Source: Glaciimonas soli
GTDB lineage: Bacteria; Pseudomonadota; Gammaproteobacteria; Burkholderiales; Burkholderiaceae_D
Direction: 5' to 3'
Length of the DNA stretch: 64,000 nt
Assembly (NCBI RefSeq): GCF_009497155.1
Contig: NZ_WINI01000001.1
Coordinates: 372,001-436,000, forward strand
Shown here piece after piece: positions 35,580-45,121 of the stretch (within the stretch, counting starts at the first letter, position 1; each line of letters opens with the position of its first letter). The position numbers and the translations under genes were made by a program. The notes beneath the pieces were generated by a model. It was not told the DNA's origin and did not search any database. It saw only the letters and a list, made by a program, of their open reading frames with translations.

Positions 35580-37085
35580 ATGGTGACCTACCGGGCCAGA
35601 CAAAACGCCAAGTTAAGTGAGTCGATAAGCAACTCATTGAGCGAAAAACTTAGCGGCAATCTTCATCAACAGCGATGGCAGCTTGCGTTGGCACATGCCA
35701 GTGGCAAAGTTGCACGCAGTACGCCAATTCGTAGTTACGGCCATTTGACGCGCGCTGTCGGCCTGGTGCTGGAGGCAGTCGGGATTCGCCTGCCGGTTGG
35801 CAGTGATTGCCTGATCGAGCTTGCTGCTGGCTGCGCGGAGCGCACCACAGAAGCGGAAGTCGTCGGTTTCAGTGGCAATCGTATTTTCTTGATGCCGAGA
35901 ACGGAAGTCACCGGCTTGATACCAGGTGCGCGCGTCTATCCAGTGGAAGCATTACCCCCTTCTGCCGCCAACCTCGGGGCGAATAACGCGGAAGCGGACA
36001 AAACTCATCACAGTGCCGTCACAGGCGCCAAGCGATTGCCAGTCGGCAGTGGAATGCTGGGGCGCGTGGTCGATGCGACCGGTCGGCCGTTGGATACCTT
36101 AGGTCCGCTCAATTTCGAACGTGAAGTACCACTTTCCTCTGCCCCTATTAATCCCTTGCAACGCGCACCTATCGATTCGGTCCTGGATGTCGGCGTACGC
36201 GCAATCAATGCCTTATTAACGGTGGGCCGCGGCCAGCGTATGGGCTTGTTCGCAGGTTCTGGTGTCGGTAAAAGTGTGTTGCTTGGCATGATGGCCCGTT
36301 ATACCAGCGCAGACGTCATCGTGGTTGGTCTGATCGGCGAACGCGGACGCGAAGTCAAAGAATTTATTGAACATACGCTGGGCGAAGACGGCTTGGCACG
36401 CGCCGTCGTGGTTGCAGCTCCTGCGGATACTTCACCGTTATTACGATTGCAAGGTGCAGCCTATGCCACTTGTATTGCGGAATATTTCCGTGATCAAGGC
36501 AAAGATGTGCTGCTGATTATGGATTCGTTGACGCGCTATGCGATGGCACAACGTGAAATCGCTTTGGCAGTCGGTGAACCGCCTGCCACCAAAGGTTATC
36601 CGCCTTCTGTATTTGCCAAGTTGCCAGCGCTGGTTGAACGTGTCGGTAACGGCGCGGCCGATTCCGATGGAAAAAGCGGTTCTATTACTGCATTTTATAC
36701 AGTGCTGACGGAGGGCGACGATCAACAAGACCCTATCGCCGATTCAGCCCGTGCGATCTTGGATGGTCACATCGTGTTGTCGCGTAGTTTGGCCGAAGCG
36801 GGCCATTATCCAGCGATCGACATTGAAGCCTCGATCAGCCGTGTTATGTCCGCAATTATCCCTAAGCAGCAATTCGCCGAGGTACGACTATGCAAACAAA
36901 TGTTATCGCGCTATCAACGCAATCGTGATTTGATCAGTGTCGGTGCTTATGCTGCCGGTCATGATTTACAACTGGATAAGGCGATTGCTCTGTACCCAAA
37001 AATTGAGGAATTCTTGCAGCAAGAGATGGATGACAGAACCAGTTACGAAGATGCAACTGCAAAATTGACAGGTATTTTTTCTTAA
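35580..37085 (+). CDS. fliI: Flagellum-specific ATPase FliI
   Basis: FliI is the hexameric ATPase that helps load export substrates. The 501-residue protein has the F1-beta-like fold with Walker [16 protein letters not shown] (about 222-236) and the T3SS/flagellar signature [20 protein letters not shown] (about 253-272). Walker B is in [20 protein letters not shown] (about 309-328), and the family-specific [20 protein letters not shown] follows. It has about 35-50 more N-terminal residues than E. coli FliI. It is co-transcribed with fliH and fliJ. Confidence 0.96.
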   Translation: MVTYRARQNAKLSESISNSLSEKLSGNLHQQRWQLALAHASGKVARSTPIRSYGHLTRAVGLVLEAVGIRLPVGSDCLIELAAGCAERTTEAEVVGFSGNRIFLMPRTEVTGLIPGARVYPVEALPPSAANLGANNAEADKTHHSAVTGAKRLPVGSGMLGRVVDATGRPLDTLGPLNFEREVPLSSAPINPLQRAPIDSVLDVGVRAINALLTVGRGQRMGLFAGSGVGKSVLLGMMARYTSADVIVVGLIGERGREVKEFIEHTLGEDGLARAVVVAAPADTSPLLRLQGAAYATCIAEYFRDQGKDVLLIMDSLTRYAMAQREIALAVGEPPATKGYPPSVFAKLPALVERVGNGAADSDGKSGSITAFYTVLTEGDDQQDPIADSARAILDGHIVLSRSLAEAGHYPAIDIEASISRVMSAIIPKQQFAEVRLCKQMLSRYQRNRDLISVGAYAAGHDLQLDKAIALYPKIEEFLQQEMDDRTSYEDATAKLTGIFS

Positions 37086-37128
37086 GGGCGTTTCTTAAGC
37101 AGAATTTACGAATTGATACGGTAAAACA

Positions 37129-37581
37129 ATGACAAAAAACACTTTACCACTGCCGATGTTGATTGAGCTGGCAGAAAAGAAAACTGACAATGCGACCCGG
37201 CGCCTTGGTCAATTACAAACGGCATTAAGCCATGCAAAAGAGAAAGTAGTAATGCTTCATGCTTATCGCACAGAGTATTACCTCAAGCTGCATGCACAAA
37301 TGGAACAAGGCGCGCCCTCTTCCTATTGGCGCAATACGCAGCATTTCATCACCACTCTGGATGGCGCGATCGTTCAGCAAGAATCCATCGTCAGGCAAGC
37401 TGAAGAAAGTTTGATACATGGTCGGAAAGACTGGATTCAGGCGAAGCAGAAAGTATCTTCTTTTTGCACTCTGGAGGAAAGAGTCAAACAGCAAGAGGCA
37501 CAGGTACAAAGCAAGCGCGAGCAAGGTATTAGTGACGAACATGCAGCACGACAGTTTAGTTTGCGCGAAGTAGCGATATAA
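37129..37581 (+). CDS. fliJ: Flagellar export protein FliJ
   Basis: FliJ is the small coiled-coil stalk of the export ATPase and interacts with FlhA. The 150-residue protein is almost entirely helical, with heptad-like runs (LIELAEKKTDNATRRLGQLQ, about 11-30, and EERVKQQEAQVQSKREQGIS, about 117-136). The DEHAARQF motif near the end is common in proteobacterial FliJ. Position after fliI and length match the family. It lacks any membrane segment. Confidence 0.9.
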   Translation: MTKNTLPLPMLIELAEKKTDNATRRLGQLQTALSHAKEKVVMLHAYRTEYYLKLHAQMEQGAPSSYWRNTQHFITTLDGAIVQQESIVRQAEESLIHGRKDWIQAKQKVSSFCTLEERVKQQEAQVQSKREQGISDEHAARQFSLREVAI

Positions 37582-37602
37582 ATAATTTTCTCAAGGAACA
37601 CT

Positions 37603-38883
37603 ATGTCTTTATTACTCAATCCTGTGACTGCAAATCAAGCCGGGACACAAGTTCAGTTTGCCAGCAAAAATGCTGGCCATCAGGAAAATAATGCGGATAG
37701 CTTCGATCAGGCAATGAAGCACTCTTTATCAAAAAAGGAAAATGGCGCTACCGATAATGACAAGCCTGCTGACAAAGCCAATGCGCGTCCGGCTAAACGT
37801 CCGCAGTCGGTCGCTGCACACGATGTACAAGAAACGCCGAAAGTATCGGATTTAGGTACGCTGGCCAGCACGGTCGATATCAGCAGCCTGAAAACCAGTG
37901 CCGATGCACAATTTGAGCGGGCAATTGCCGCGCACGGCAAACAGGCAAAGCAGGAATTCGACTACGCGGGGAAGAATTTAATACCCGAAGCTTATCCTGC
38001 CGACAAAGCAGCGACATTGCTAGGCCTGCAGCCAACAACCGGCAATGCCGGGGCCGGAAAAAATAATGCAAGTTCCCCTGCGGCAGCTCTGGCCTTATTA
38101 TCGCCGCGCGACAAAGCAGAAGCCGCCACGCAAGATGCTAGTACCATCGCATCCAAAGCGATTGCTGCTGCCGATACCGATGCTCTATTACCAAAAAATG
38201 CGGCCGGTAACGGACAATCCGGGCAACACAAACAAAATGATACATCTGATTTATCCTCGTCCGTCGTCGCTGCCCGTGATCTGCAAGCAAGCACACCTAA
38301 AATGACGGAACCGTTTAATTCAAGCCTGTCATCGTCCATGACAGCCTCCATGATGCAGGTGGTACCCGCGATGCCTTTGTCCATTAACACTAGCGCCGAC
38401 ACACCTGTCGCAACATTGGCAGTCCATCCGGAAGTGGGTAGTGAAAAATGGGGGGCCGCCATCGGCGAGCACATTTCGTGGATGAGCGACAATCAGCAAT
38501 CAAGTGCAGAATTACATTTAAACCCACCAGAACTTGGGCCATTAAAAGTAACATTAAGCTTTACAGAAAATCAGGCACAAGCGCATTTCACCTCGGCCCA
38601 TATGGCGGTACGCGCAGCATTAGAAGCCGCCTTGCCGCAGTTACGCACTGCACTACAAGACAACGGTATCACCCTGAGTCAATCTTCGGTGAGTCCAGAT
38701 ACACAAGGTCAGCCAAGCGCCTTTACTCAGAACCAGCATGGCGGCGAACATTCATCTGCGTCAGGCCAGCAACATCGTCAACCAAATCGCGATGCATTTG
38801 GCGGCGATGCAAATACGACGACAGAATCACCACAAACCGTCATAAAACGTCGCAATCTTGGTGAAATCGATACCTTTGTTTAA
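37603..38883 (+). CDS. fliK: Flagellar hook-length control protein FliK
   Basis: FliK is the secreted molecular ruler that, together with FlhB, ends hook growth. The 426-residue protein has a long Ala/Ser/Lys/Asp-rich disordered part. The C-terminal Flg_hook domain (about 280-365) has SSAELHLNPPELGPLKVTLS (about 303-322) and AQAHFTSAHMAVRAALEAAL (about 329-348), the LxPxxLGxLxVxL core typical of FliK. It is followed by a Gln/His-rich tail. It is the classical fliK in fliFGHIJK. A second FliK-like gene is at 22756-24114. Confidence 0.94.
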   Translation: MSLLLNPVTANQAGTQVQFASKNAGHQENNADSFDQAMKHSLSKKENGATDNDKPADKANARPAKRPQSVAAHDVQETPKVSDLGTLASTVDISSLKTSADAQFERAIAAHGKQAKQEFDYAGKNLIPEAYPADKAATLLGLQPTTGNAGAGKNNASSPAAALALLSPRDKAEAATQDASTIASKAIAAADTDALLPKNAAGNGQSGQHKQNDTSDLSSSVVAARDLQASTPKMTEPFNSSLSSSMTASMMQVVPAMPLSINTSADTPVATLAVHPEVGSEKWGAAIGEHISWMSDNQQSSAELHLNPPELGPLKVTLSFTENQAQAHFTSAHMAVRAALEAALPQLRTALQDNGITLSQSSVSPDTQGQPSAFTQNQHGGEHSSASGQQHRQPNRDAFGGDANTTTESPQTVIKRRNLGEIDTFV

Positions 38884-38921
38884 CGTTTCAAAAATAAACA
38901 TTTCTTAGCAGGATACGCGTT

Positions 38922-38964
38922 CGTAACGGGAACAAGATACTGTTCCCGCTTCGATACCGTTACG
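38922..38964. repeat. Nested inverted repeats between fliK and fliL
   Basis: CGTAACGG (38922-38929) pairs with CCGTTACG (38957-38964), and inside it CGGGAACA (38927-38934) pairs with TGTTCCCG (38941-38948). The two stems share a few bases, so they are alternative folds. No T-run follows. It sits about 40 bases after fliK in a 251-base gap and may mark a boundary between two transcription units. Confidence 0.65.
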
Positions 38965-39134
38965 GCAATAGCCAGCCTCGCAATCTCCCCCACACCTGCT
39001 CTGCCAAACACTTTGTTCTAAACAACGTAAAAAACCAAAACGCCAAGTTAAAGCAATTTATGCCTTTTAATCAGCCGATAGTTAGCGACCCAATTCCTTG
39101 AGAATATGGGCTGTTAATTAATGCGGGACTATTC

Positions 39135-39665
39135 ATGGCAACTATAAAAGCTGAGCAAGCAAATTCATCCAAGAAAAAAATAGGCCTGATCCTGGCAATT
39201 CTGATCGTGCTTGCGGCCATCTGTATCGGTGGGGCATATAATTTTGGTTATCTATCATTTCATCCGGCAAATGCAACGTCTGAACATAATCCGGCCGACG
39301 CAGCTAATAAAAAAACAATACAAAATGCAGAATCTCAAGCTGCTCTGGAAGCGCCAATTTTTGTCACGCTTGAACCTTTTACGGTGAATTTACAGCAGCA
39401 AGGTCGTGATCGCTTCTTGCATGTCGGGCTGGTCATCAAAGTCGCCGATGCGAAAACAAAAACTCTGCTAACAGATTTTTTACCTGAAGCCCGCAGCCGT
39501 GTGTTGACATTGCTCGCCGATCGCTCTTCAGAGTCGCTGGATACACCAGAAAGCAAGAGAAATTTAGCTGCAGAAGTTGCAAAATCATTGAGCGTTCCAT
39601 TTTTCGCCGGACAGGCACCGCTGCGTATTTCAGGTGTGTTGTTTACGACTTTCATTGTGCAATAA
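39135..39665 (+). CDS. fliL: Flagellar basal body-associated protein FliL
   Basis: FliL is a single-pass inner-membrane protein that supports the stator around the MS ring. The 176-residue protein has an N-terminal basic stretch (SSKKK) and one membrane helix (IGLILAILIVLAAICIGGAY, about 16-35). A linker leads to the periplasmic FliL domain (about 75-176; FVTLEPFTVNLQQQGRDRFL and the C-terminal ISGVLFTTFIVQ). It starts the fliLMNOPQR block after a 250-base gap containing nested hairpins. Confidence 0.94.
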   Translation: MATIKAEQANSSKKKIGLILAILIVLAAICIGGAYNFGYLSFHPANATSEHNPADAANKKTIQNAESQAALEAPIFVTLEPFTVNLQQQGRDRFLHVGLVIKVADAKTKTLLTDFLPEARSRVLTLLADRSSESLDTPESKRNLAAEVAKSLSVPFFAGQAPLRISGVLFTTFIVQ

Positions 39666-39778
39666 GTCTGCAATCGAACGCATCATCGCCCGATGCATTT
39701 GCATAATAATTTAGACGTAATTTTGACTGCTAGCCGGATAGGGTTAGCGCTTAACAACAGAAAAGCCGGGACCAAAGA

Positions 39779-40786
39779 ATGGCATATGAACAGCGATTAT
39801 CTCAAAATGAGATAGATGCACTACTGAAAGGACTCTCCGGTGACGATGCTGAAAAAATCAGCGCTGCACCAACGCAGTCTGCCGGTGTGCAAGCCTACGA
39901 CTTAGGGAATCAAGAGCGTATTGTGCGTAGCCGCATGCAAACGCTGGAAATTATTAATGAGCGTTTCGCCCGAAATTTACGTAGCGGCTTATTCAACTTT
40001 ATGCGTCGCAATGCCGATATTTCCGTAGGTGCCATACAGATACAAAAATATGGCGAGTTTATGCGCCATCTGCCTGTGCCAGCCAATATCAATTTGCTGC
40101 ACATGAAGCCTTTGCGCGGCACTGCATTGTTTGTATTTGACCCTAATTTAGTGTTTTTGGTCGTTGATAATTTGTTTGGTGGCGATGGCCGTTTTCAAAT
40201 GCGGGTTGAAGGACGCGATTTTACACAAACTGAACAACGCATTATCAAACGTTTGCTAAACCTTGCATTACAAAGTTATAGCTCTGCATTCAATCCCGTT
40301 TACCCGATTGAATTTGAATATATGCGTTCAGAAATGCATACCAAATTTGCCAACATTGCTACGCCCAACGAAGTCGTTCTCAATACCACATTCAATATTG
40401 AATTTGGACCGATTGGCGGTGAACTGCATGTCTGCTTACCGTATTCGATGATAGAACCGATACGCGATTTATTGATCAACCCTGTGAAAAATGAAGTCGG
40501 GATTGATAAGCGCTGGATCAAACAATTATCGAGCCAGGTGCAAAGTGCCGATGTCGAATTAACCGCCAACTTCATGGAGTTGCAATCGACCATAGGCCAG
40601 TTGCTGAAACTGCAAATTGGCGACGTATTACCGATTGAAATGCCCGAAACTATATTTGCCAATGTCGATAATGTGCCAGTAATGGAATGCAGCTACGGCA
40701 CCTCCAATGGGCGCTATGCGTTAAACCTACAAAAAATGATTAATCATCGCAGCGGCGATGCCAGCCAAGGAAATGACCATGAGTGA
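39779..40786 (+). CDS. fliM: Flagellar motor switch protein FliM
   Basis: FliM is the C-ring component that binds phospho-CheY. The 335-residue protein starts with the CheY-binding peptide LSQNEIDALLKGLSG (about 7-21). The CheC-like middle domain follows (about 45-235), including ARNLRSGLFNFMRRNADISV and FVFDPNLVFLVVDNLFGGDG. The C-terminal SpoA domain (about 255-325) binds FliN. Its final codons overlap the fliN start by eight bases. Confidence 0.96.
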   Translation: MAYEQRLSQNEIDALLKGLSGDDAEKISAAPTQSAGVQAYDLGNQERIVRSRMQTLEIINERFARNLRSGLFNFMRRNADISVGAIQIQKYGEFMRHLPVPANINLLHMKPLRGTALFVFDPNLVFLVVDNLFGGDGRFQMRVEGRDFTQTEQRIIKRLLNLALQSYSSAFNPVYPIEFEYMRSEMHTKFANIATPNEVVLNTTFNIEFGPIGGELHVCLPYSMIEPIRDLLINPVKNEVGIDKRWIKQLSSQVQSADVELTANFMELQSTIGQLLKLQIGDVLPIEMPETIFANVDNVPVMECSYGTSNGRYALNLQKMINHRSGDASQGNDHE

Positions 40787-41198
40787 GCAAGAAGATCCAA
40801 ACAAGAATTCCGCCAATGTTGCTGACGAATGGGCCAGCGCTTTAGCAGCACAAAATGCAGCTCCGTCCACCGGCGCTGGTACTGGCACTGGCACTGAGGG
40901 TGCGTTCCAGTCGGTGCAAAGTGATAACGCGGCTAAAACCGATATCGACATGATTTTGGATATCCCCGTCAAGCTTACTGCTGAATTGGGCCGTACTCGC
41001 ATCACCATCAAAAATTTGCTGCAACTGGCGCAAGGCTCTGTGGTCGAGCTGGATGGCTTAGCCGGTGAGCCTATGGATGTATTGATCAATGGTTACCTGA
41101 TTGCTCAAGGCGAAGTGGTCGTGGTCAATGACAAATTCGGGATTCGCATCACCGATATCATTACGCCGTCCGAACGGATTCATAAACTGAATCGCTGA
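40779..41198 (+). CDS. fliN: Flagellar motor switch protein FliN
   Basis: FliN forms the lower C ring with FliM and binds FliH. From the ATG at 40779 it has 139 residues. AAGGA lies six bases upstream, so this start is preferred over one seven codons earlier. The N-terminal 60 residues are Gly/Thr/Ala-rich and variable. The SpoA domain has MILDIPVKLTAELGRTRITI (about 65-84) and IAQGEVVVVNDKFGIRITDI (about 107-126), as in all FliN. Confidence 0.95.
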   Translation: MSEQEDPNKNSANVADEWASALAAQNAAPSTGAGTGTGTEGAFQSVQSDNAAKTDIDMILDIPVKLTAELGRTRITIKNLLQLAQGSVVELDGLAGEPMDVLINGYLIAQGEVVVVNDKFGIRITDIITPSERIHKLNR

Positions 41199-41229
41199 TC
41201 CTGTTTAATCTTATAGCCGATTGTCCATC

Positions 41230-41784
41230 ATGAATAAGACTTCACCTTCCAGCGCAACAGTCAACACGGAAGCAACCGCTGCTGCCGGCTTTGTCGCGCC
41301 CATGAAGTCGGAGAGCACAGCCGCCATAATAAGTGCAACCGGCGGTCCGCCATCATGGGGCGCCGCTGGCTTGATGCAGGCCGGCTCTGGTCTGGTCGTG
41401 GTGATCGGCGTCATTTTTTTGATCGCAGCCATCGCTCGTCGCCTGGGATTTCAGCGTAACGGCAAAGGTGATTTACTCAAAGTCATTAGCAGCACTAACG
41501 TTGGAAAGCAAGAACGGGTAGTCATCGTTGAAGTAGACGACACTTGGTTAGTGCTGGGTGTCACTACCGGTCAAATCAACACCTTGCATACTTTACCTGC
41601 GCAGGCAAAGGCGAGAGTTACAACACAAGCAAACACAAACAAAGCTACATCTTTCGGTGCGGCATTTGCCGCCAATTTCGCTCAGAAATTGCGCGAGGCA
41701 ACGTATAAATCTGTTGGCAAAAACTCAGGAATCGCACCTTCCAATGGCGTCGTCGCTTCTTCATTCGTCATAAAGGCCGACTAA
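41230..41784 (+). CDS. fliO: Flagellar biosynthesis protein FliO
   Basis: FliO assists assembly of the FliP pore ring. The 184-residue protein has a hydrophilic N-terminus and a membrane helix ([20 protein letters not shown]). The conserved cytoplasmic segment follows ([20 protein letters not shown], then [20 protein letters not shown]). Location between fliN and fliP is diagnostic. The ATG at 41230 is chosen, although a TTG three codons earlier is possible and neither has a good Shine-Dalgarno sequence. The stop overlaps the fliP start by one base. Confidence 0.9.
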   Translation: MNKTSPSSATVNTEATAAAGFVAPMKSESTAAIISATGGPPSWGAAGLMQAGSGLVVVIGVIFLIAAIARRLGFQRNGKGDLLKVISSTNVGKQERVVIVEVDDTWLVLGVTTGQINTLHTLPAQAKARVTTQANTNKATSFGAAFAANFAQKLREATYKSVGKNSGIAPSNGVVASSFVIKAD

Positions 41785-42557
41785 TGCATAAACTGGTATT
41801 TAATCGCCGTGCCGTCTGGTGTACCTTCGCAGTTTCGGCATGCATTTTATTGACGATGCTACCGATGCTGGCAAACGCGCAAGGCATCCCTGGGGTAACT
41901 ACCACACCTGGTCCAAATGGCAGCCAAAACTGGTCGCTTTCAGTGCAAACCATGCTGATGCTGACATCGCTGTCGTTCTTGCCTGCGATCTTGCTAACCA
42001 TGACCGGCTTCACTCGCATCATCATCGTGCTCGGCCTGCTGCGTACCGCCATCGGCGCTCAATCGTCACCACCAAATCAAATTCTGGTTGGCCTGGCGCT
42101 GTTTTTGACATTTTTCGTCATGTCACCAGTCCTGGACAAAACCTACAAGGACGCTTACAAACCGTTTTCTGAAAATAGAATCAGCATGGAAACTGCTTTA
42201 AATCGCGGAGTAAAACCGTTCAAGGAATTCATGCTCAAACAAACACGCGAAGCTGACTTAGCCATGTTTGCCAAGCTGGCCAACACTCCTGAGATGCAAG
42301 GACCGGAAGAAGTGCCCTTGCGGATTCTGGTGCCATCATTTGTGATAAGTGAATTAAAAACAGCGTTCCAGATTGGCTTCACAATTTTCATTCCCTTTCT
42401 AATTATCGATCTGGTGGTCGCCAGTGTCTTGATGTCTATGGGGATGATGATGGTGCCACCGGCGACAATATCATTGCCATTTAAGCTCATGCTGTTTGTA
42501 TTAGTCGATGGCTGGCAATTATTGGTGGGTGCATTGGCCCAGAGTTTTTACACGTAG
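41784..42557 (+). CDS. fliP: Flagellar export gate protein FliP
   Basis: FliP forms the pentameric core of the FliPQR export channel. The 257-residue protein has a cleavable signal-like N-terminus ([17 protein letters not shown]) and four membrane segments with the family signatures. These include [20 protein letters not shown] (about 73-92), [20 protein letters not shown] and [20 protein letters not shown], followed by [20 protein letters not shown]. All strongly conserved FliP blocks are intact. Confidence 0.96.
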   Translation: MHKLVFNRRAVWCTFAVSACILLTMLPMLANAQGIPGVTTTPGPNGSQNWSLSVQTMLMLTSLSFLPAILLTMTGFTRIIIVLGLLRTAIGAQSSPPNQILVGLALFLTFFVMSPVLDKTYKDAYKPFSENRISMETALNRGVKPFKEFMLKQTREADLAMFAKLANTPEMQGPEEVPLRILVPSFVISELKTAFQIGFTIFIPFLIIDLVVASVLMSMGMMMVPPATISLPFKLMLFVLVDGWQLLVGALAQSFYT

Positions 42558-42668
42558 CTGATAAGCTATTCCTGCCTCCTTCGTTATACATTGTCGCATC
42601 CCCGCTCGACGAATACTAGTGCGGGTGCAACGACCTTCCACTCCCATCTCTCAATTTAGAGTATACAC

Positions 42669-42938
42669 ATGACACCAGAATCAGTAATGACCTTGGGTTT
42701 CCAGGCGATGAAGCTTACGCTGCTTATTGCTGCGCCATTACTATTGGTTGCACTGATCATCGGTCTGGTCGTGAGTATTTTTCAGGCCGCGACCCAAATC
42801 AATGAAACCACTTTGTCTTTCATTCCTAAATTATTGGGGGTGTTCGCCGCCCTCATAATCGCCGGTCCATGGATGTTAAGCACCTTAGTCGATTACATGC
42901 GTGAAACAATTATCAGTATCCCGCTTCTGGCATCCTAA
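42669..42938 (+). CDS. fliQ: Flagellar export gate protein FliQ
   Basis: An 89-residue inner-membrane protein with two hydrophobic hairpins. It begins MTPESVMTLGFQAMKLTLLI and contains VSIFQAATQINETTLSFIPK (about 40-59), the invariant cytosolic loop of FliQ. It packs around FliP and FliR in the gate. A 111-base gap separates it from fliP, longer than the other gaps in this block. No gene was found in the gap, only a weak GCATCCCCGC/GCGGGTGC pairing. Confidence 0.95.
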   Translation: MTPESVMTLGFQAMKLTLLIAAPLLLVALIIGLVVSIFQAATQINETTLSFIPKLLGVFAALIIAGPWMLSTLVDYMRETIISIPLLAS

Positions 42939-42961
42939 GCCGCAAACCTACGTTACCCGTC

Positions 42962-43756
42962 ATGGATCCTGTCCTATTCGTTAACTCAGAACAGCTGACT
43001 AGCTGGATAGTCGCATTCCTCTGGCCATTCGTGCGAATGCTGGCATTGATCAGCACCGCACCAATTTTTGGCGAGGCGAAAGTTCAACGACCGCTCAAAG
43101 TGGCACTGGCCGCCCTACTCGCATTTGCCCTTGGTCCTACAGTGGGAGAAATGCCCGATGTGCCGCTGTTTTCCGCCCCGGGTTTTTGGATCATTTTCCA
43201 ACAAGTGTTAATCGGCTCGGCCATGGGTTTCTGCATGAAACTGGTGTTCGCTGGCGTGCAAGCGGCGGGAGACTATATAGGCTTGCAAATGGGTCTGTCG
43301 TTTGCCTCGTTTTTTGACCCTGGCAGCGGTGGCCAAACTGTCGTGCTGTCGCGTATTTTGAATATGTTGGCGCTGTTAATTTTTCTGGCACTCGATGGTC
43401 ATCTGCTATTAATTGCTACTCTGGCAGAGAGTTTTCATCTCTTGCCAATATCTGACGCCCCCTTGGCACGCGATGGCTGGTACACCTTAGTGATGGCCGG
43501 CGGCCAGGTATTCTCCATCGGATTGATGCTGGCATCGCCACTGATTGCCGCATTATTAACGCTTAATCTTGCAATGGGCATACTCAATCGCGCTTCCCCG
43601 CAGTTGAGTATCTTCGCGGTTGGTTTTCCAGTGACATTGCTATCTGGTATGTTGGTCCTGCAAATGATGATGCCGCACTTAAGCTTGTTTCTGGAACAAG
43701 GATTTGCCAACGCACATGCGACAGTAATGCAGGTGTTGCTGGGATTGCGCGCTTAA
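42962..43756 (+). CDS. fliR: Flagellar export gate protein FliR
   Basis: FliR completes the export gate and contacts FlhB. The 264-residue protein has about six hydrophobic segments. Conserved stretches are FVRMLALISTAPIFGEAKVQ (about 23-42), QAAGDYIGLQMGLSFASFFD (about 100-119) and LTLNLAMGILNRASPQLSIF (about 199-218). It is the last gene of the plus-strand block and ends before a strong hairpin shared with flgL. Confidence 0.95.
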   Translation: MDPVLFVNSEQLTSWIVAFLWPFVRMLALISTAPIFGEAKVQRPLKVALAALLAFALGPTVGEMPDVPLFSAPGFWIIFQQVLIGSAMGFCMKLVFAGVQAAGDYIGLQMGLSFASFFDPGSGGQTVVLSRILNMLALLIFLALDGHLLLIATLAESFHLLPISDAPLARDGWYTLVMAGGQVFSIGLMLASPLIAALLTLNLAMGILNRASPQLSIFAVGFPVTLLSGMLVLQMMMPHLSLFLEQGFANAHATVMQVLLGLRA

Positions 43757-43830
43757 TTTGAATTTAATTAACGGCAACGCTTGTTAGATTTTTCTACTTT
43801 TACATAGCAATGACAACATGGAGGAAACAT

Positions 43831-43860
43831 AAAAAAAGAAGCCTAAGCTTCTTTTTTTGA
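43831..43860. terminator. Bidirectional terminator between fliR and flgL
   Basis: AAAAAAAGAAGC and GCTTCTTTTTTT flank the loop CTAA. There is a T-run on both strands, as expected for two convergent operons. Confidence 0.9.
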
Positions 43861-43870
43861 AATGCGCTAT

Positions 43871-45085
43871 TTATTTCACATAGTCCATCAACGATAAACT
43901 CTGGACCTTCATGATCGTCAACATGGTTGCTTGCATCGCCATTTTTTGGCGCTCCAGCTGAGAGATCGCACCTATCATATCAAGTCCAACCAGATTTTCC
44001 AGGGAACCTTCTTCCGATACTCGGCGATCTTCACCGCCTTCATCCAGCATATCTAGCTCCGCCATACGGGCGCCAACGGATGTGGCCACTGTCAGCACAT
44101 TATCCAACGCATTACTGAATTTCACATTTGCGGTACTCAATGCATTGTTTATTTTTGCGAATGCGGGACTGCCGCCACCTGAAGCCGGCTGACGCAATGC
44201 TGAAATGACATCGCTTAATGCGCTAAACATGTCGGTGCCAGCATTTTTTGCAGTCGTCACATGAATGACATCCCCATCTACCGGCGTGCCAGTGACTGCC
44301 ATTTGCATACCGCCAAAAGTAATCGTGCCACCATCTTTATACGGCCCGGTTGCAATTACTACTGGCGGCGTATCTTTCGTCATGACCTTGTATTCGCCAG
44401 CGAGGAAAGTGATATCGAAATCTTTACCAAAATTCGGATCGTTTGCATTGACCACTGAAGTGCCCTTAAACATCGCACTACCAGTATTCGATGCCGGTGT
44501 AGAACCTATATATTTTGCATTAGCTTGCACCGATTGAAAAATACTACGGCCGTTATCATTTGCCGCCATTTGGCGTGCTGCATCGACCTGCATTAAACGT
44601 TCGCCCTGGTCACCGACATATGACACGCTGCCGTCAGCCTGTTTGATAAATGGTGGCGACGCGCTTTTGAATCCCGCGTAGAGGTATTGACCATTCCCAT
44701 CACGGGTATTCGCCAATCCCATCAATTGATCCATTTGGCTTTCCAGCTGCGTGGCAATCGCGGCGCGGTCAACGTCGCTCAACGCATTGTCACCCGCCTG
44801 AACCAATAGCTCTTTAATTTTATGAGTAGTGCTGGCAACATTGCCCAACACATTATCGGAAAGCCCCAAACTTTGATTGGCCTGCGTACGGCTGGCAGCA
44901 AATTGGGCATTGACGGAAAGCGATTTGCCGATACCGAGGGCGCGAATCGCCGCGATAGGGTCATCCGATGCTGTCATCACGCGTGTTTGCGTGCCAACCT
45001 GCATTCCCAGACGCGATAACGCAGTTTGTTGTGACTGCAATGAATTCAGGCTTCTGTCATAAAAAGTTTGTGTGCTGATACGCAT
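43871..45085 (-). CDS. flgL: Flagellar hook-filament junction protein FlgL
   Basis: FlgL (HAP3) forms the second ring between hook and filament. The 404-residue protein begins MRISTQTFYDRSLNSLQSQQ, the standard FlgL opening. The ATG at 45085, with GGAAA upstream, is therefore chosen over a TTG four codons earlier. Flagellin-like N- and C-terminal helices are present. The C-terminus ends AMQATMLTIMKVQSLSLMDY. The gene follows flgK after about 36 bases and closes the flg operon. Confidence 0.95.
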   Translation of the reverse strand: MRISTQTFYDRSLNSLQSQQTALSRLGMQVGTQTRVMTASDDPIAAIRALGIGKSLSVNAQFAASRTQANQSLGLSDNVLGNVASTTHKIKELLVQAGDNALSDVDRAAIATQLESQMDQLMGLANTRDGNGQYLYAGFKSASPPFIKQADGSVSYVGDQGERLMQVDAARQMAANDNGRSIFQSVQANAKYIGSTPASNTGSAMFKGTSVVNANDPNFGKDFDITFLAGEYKVMTKDTPPVVIATGPYKDGGTITFGGMQMAVTGTPVDGDVIHVTTAKNAGTDMFSALSDVISALRQPASGGGSPAFAKINNALSTANVKFSNALDNVLTVATSVGARMAELDMLDEGGEDRRVSEEGSLENLVGLDMIGAISQLERQKMAMQATMLTIMKVQSLSLMDYVK

Positions 45086-45121
45086 ATTAATTTCCAAATT
45101 GGTGTAGCGAAATTGACCGGG

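Noticed and set aside
39060-39134. A GCCGATAG sequence upstream of fliL as a sigma-28 promoter
   Set aside because: No TAAA-like -35 element occurs at the 15-base spacing seen in the five accepted promoters.
38884-39134. Intrinsic terminator after fliK
   Set aside because: The hairpins there are not followed by a T-run on the plus strand, so they were listed as inverted repeats only.
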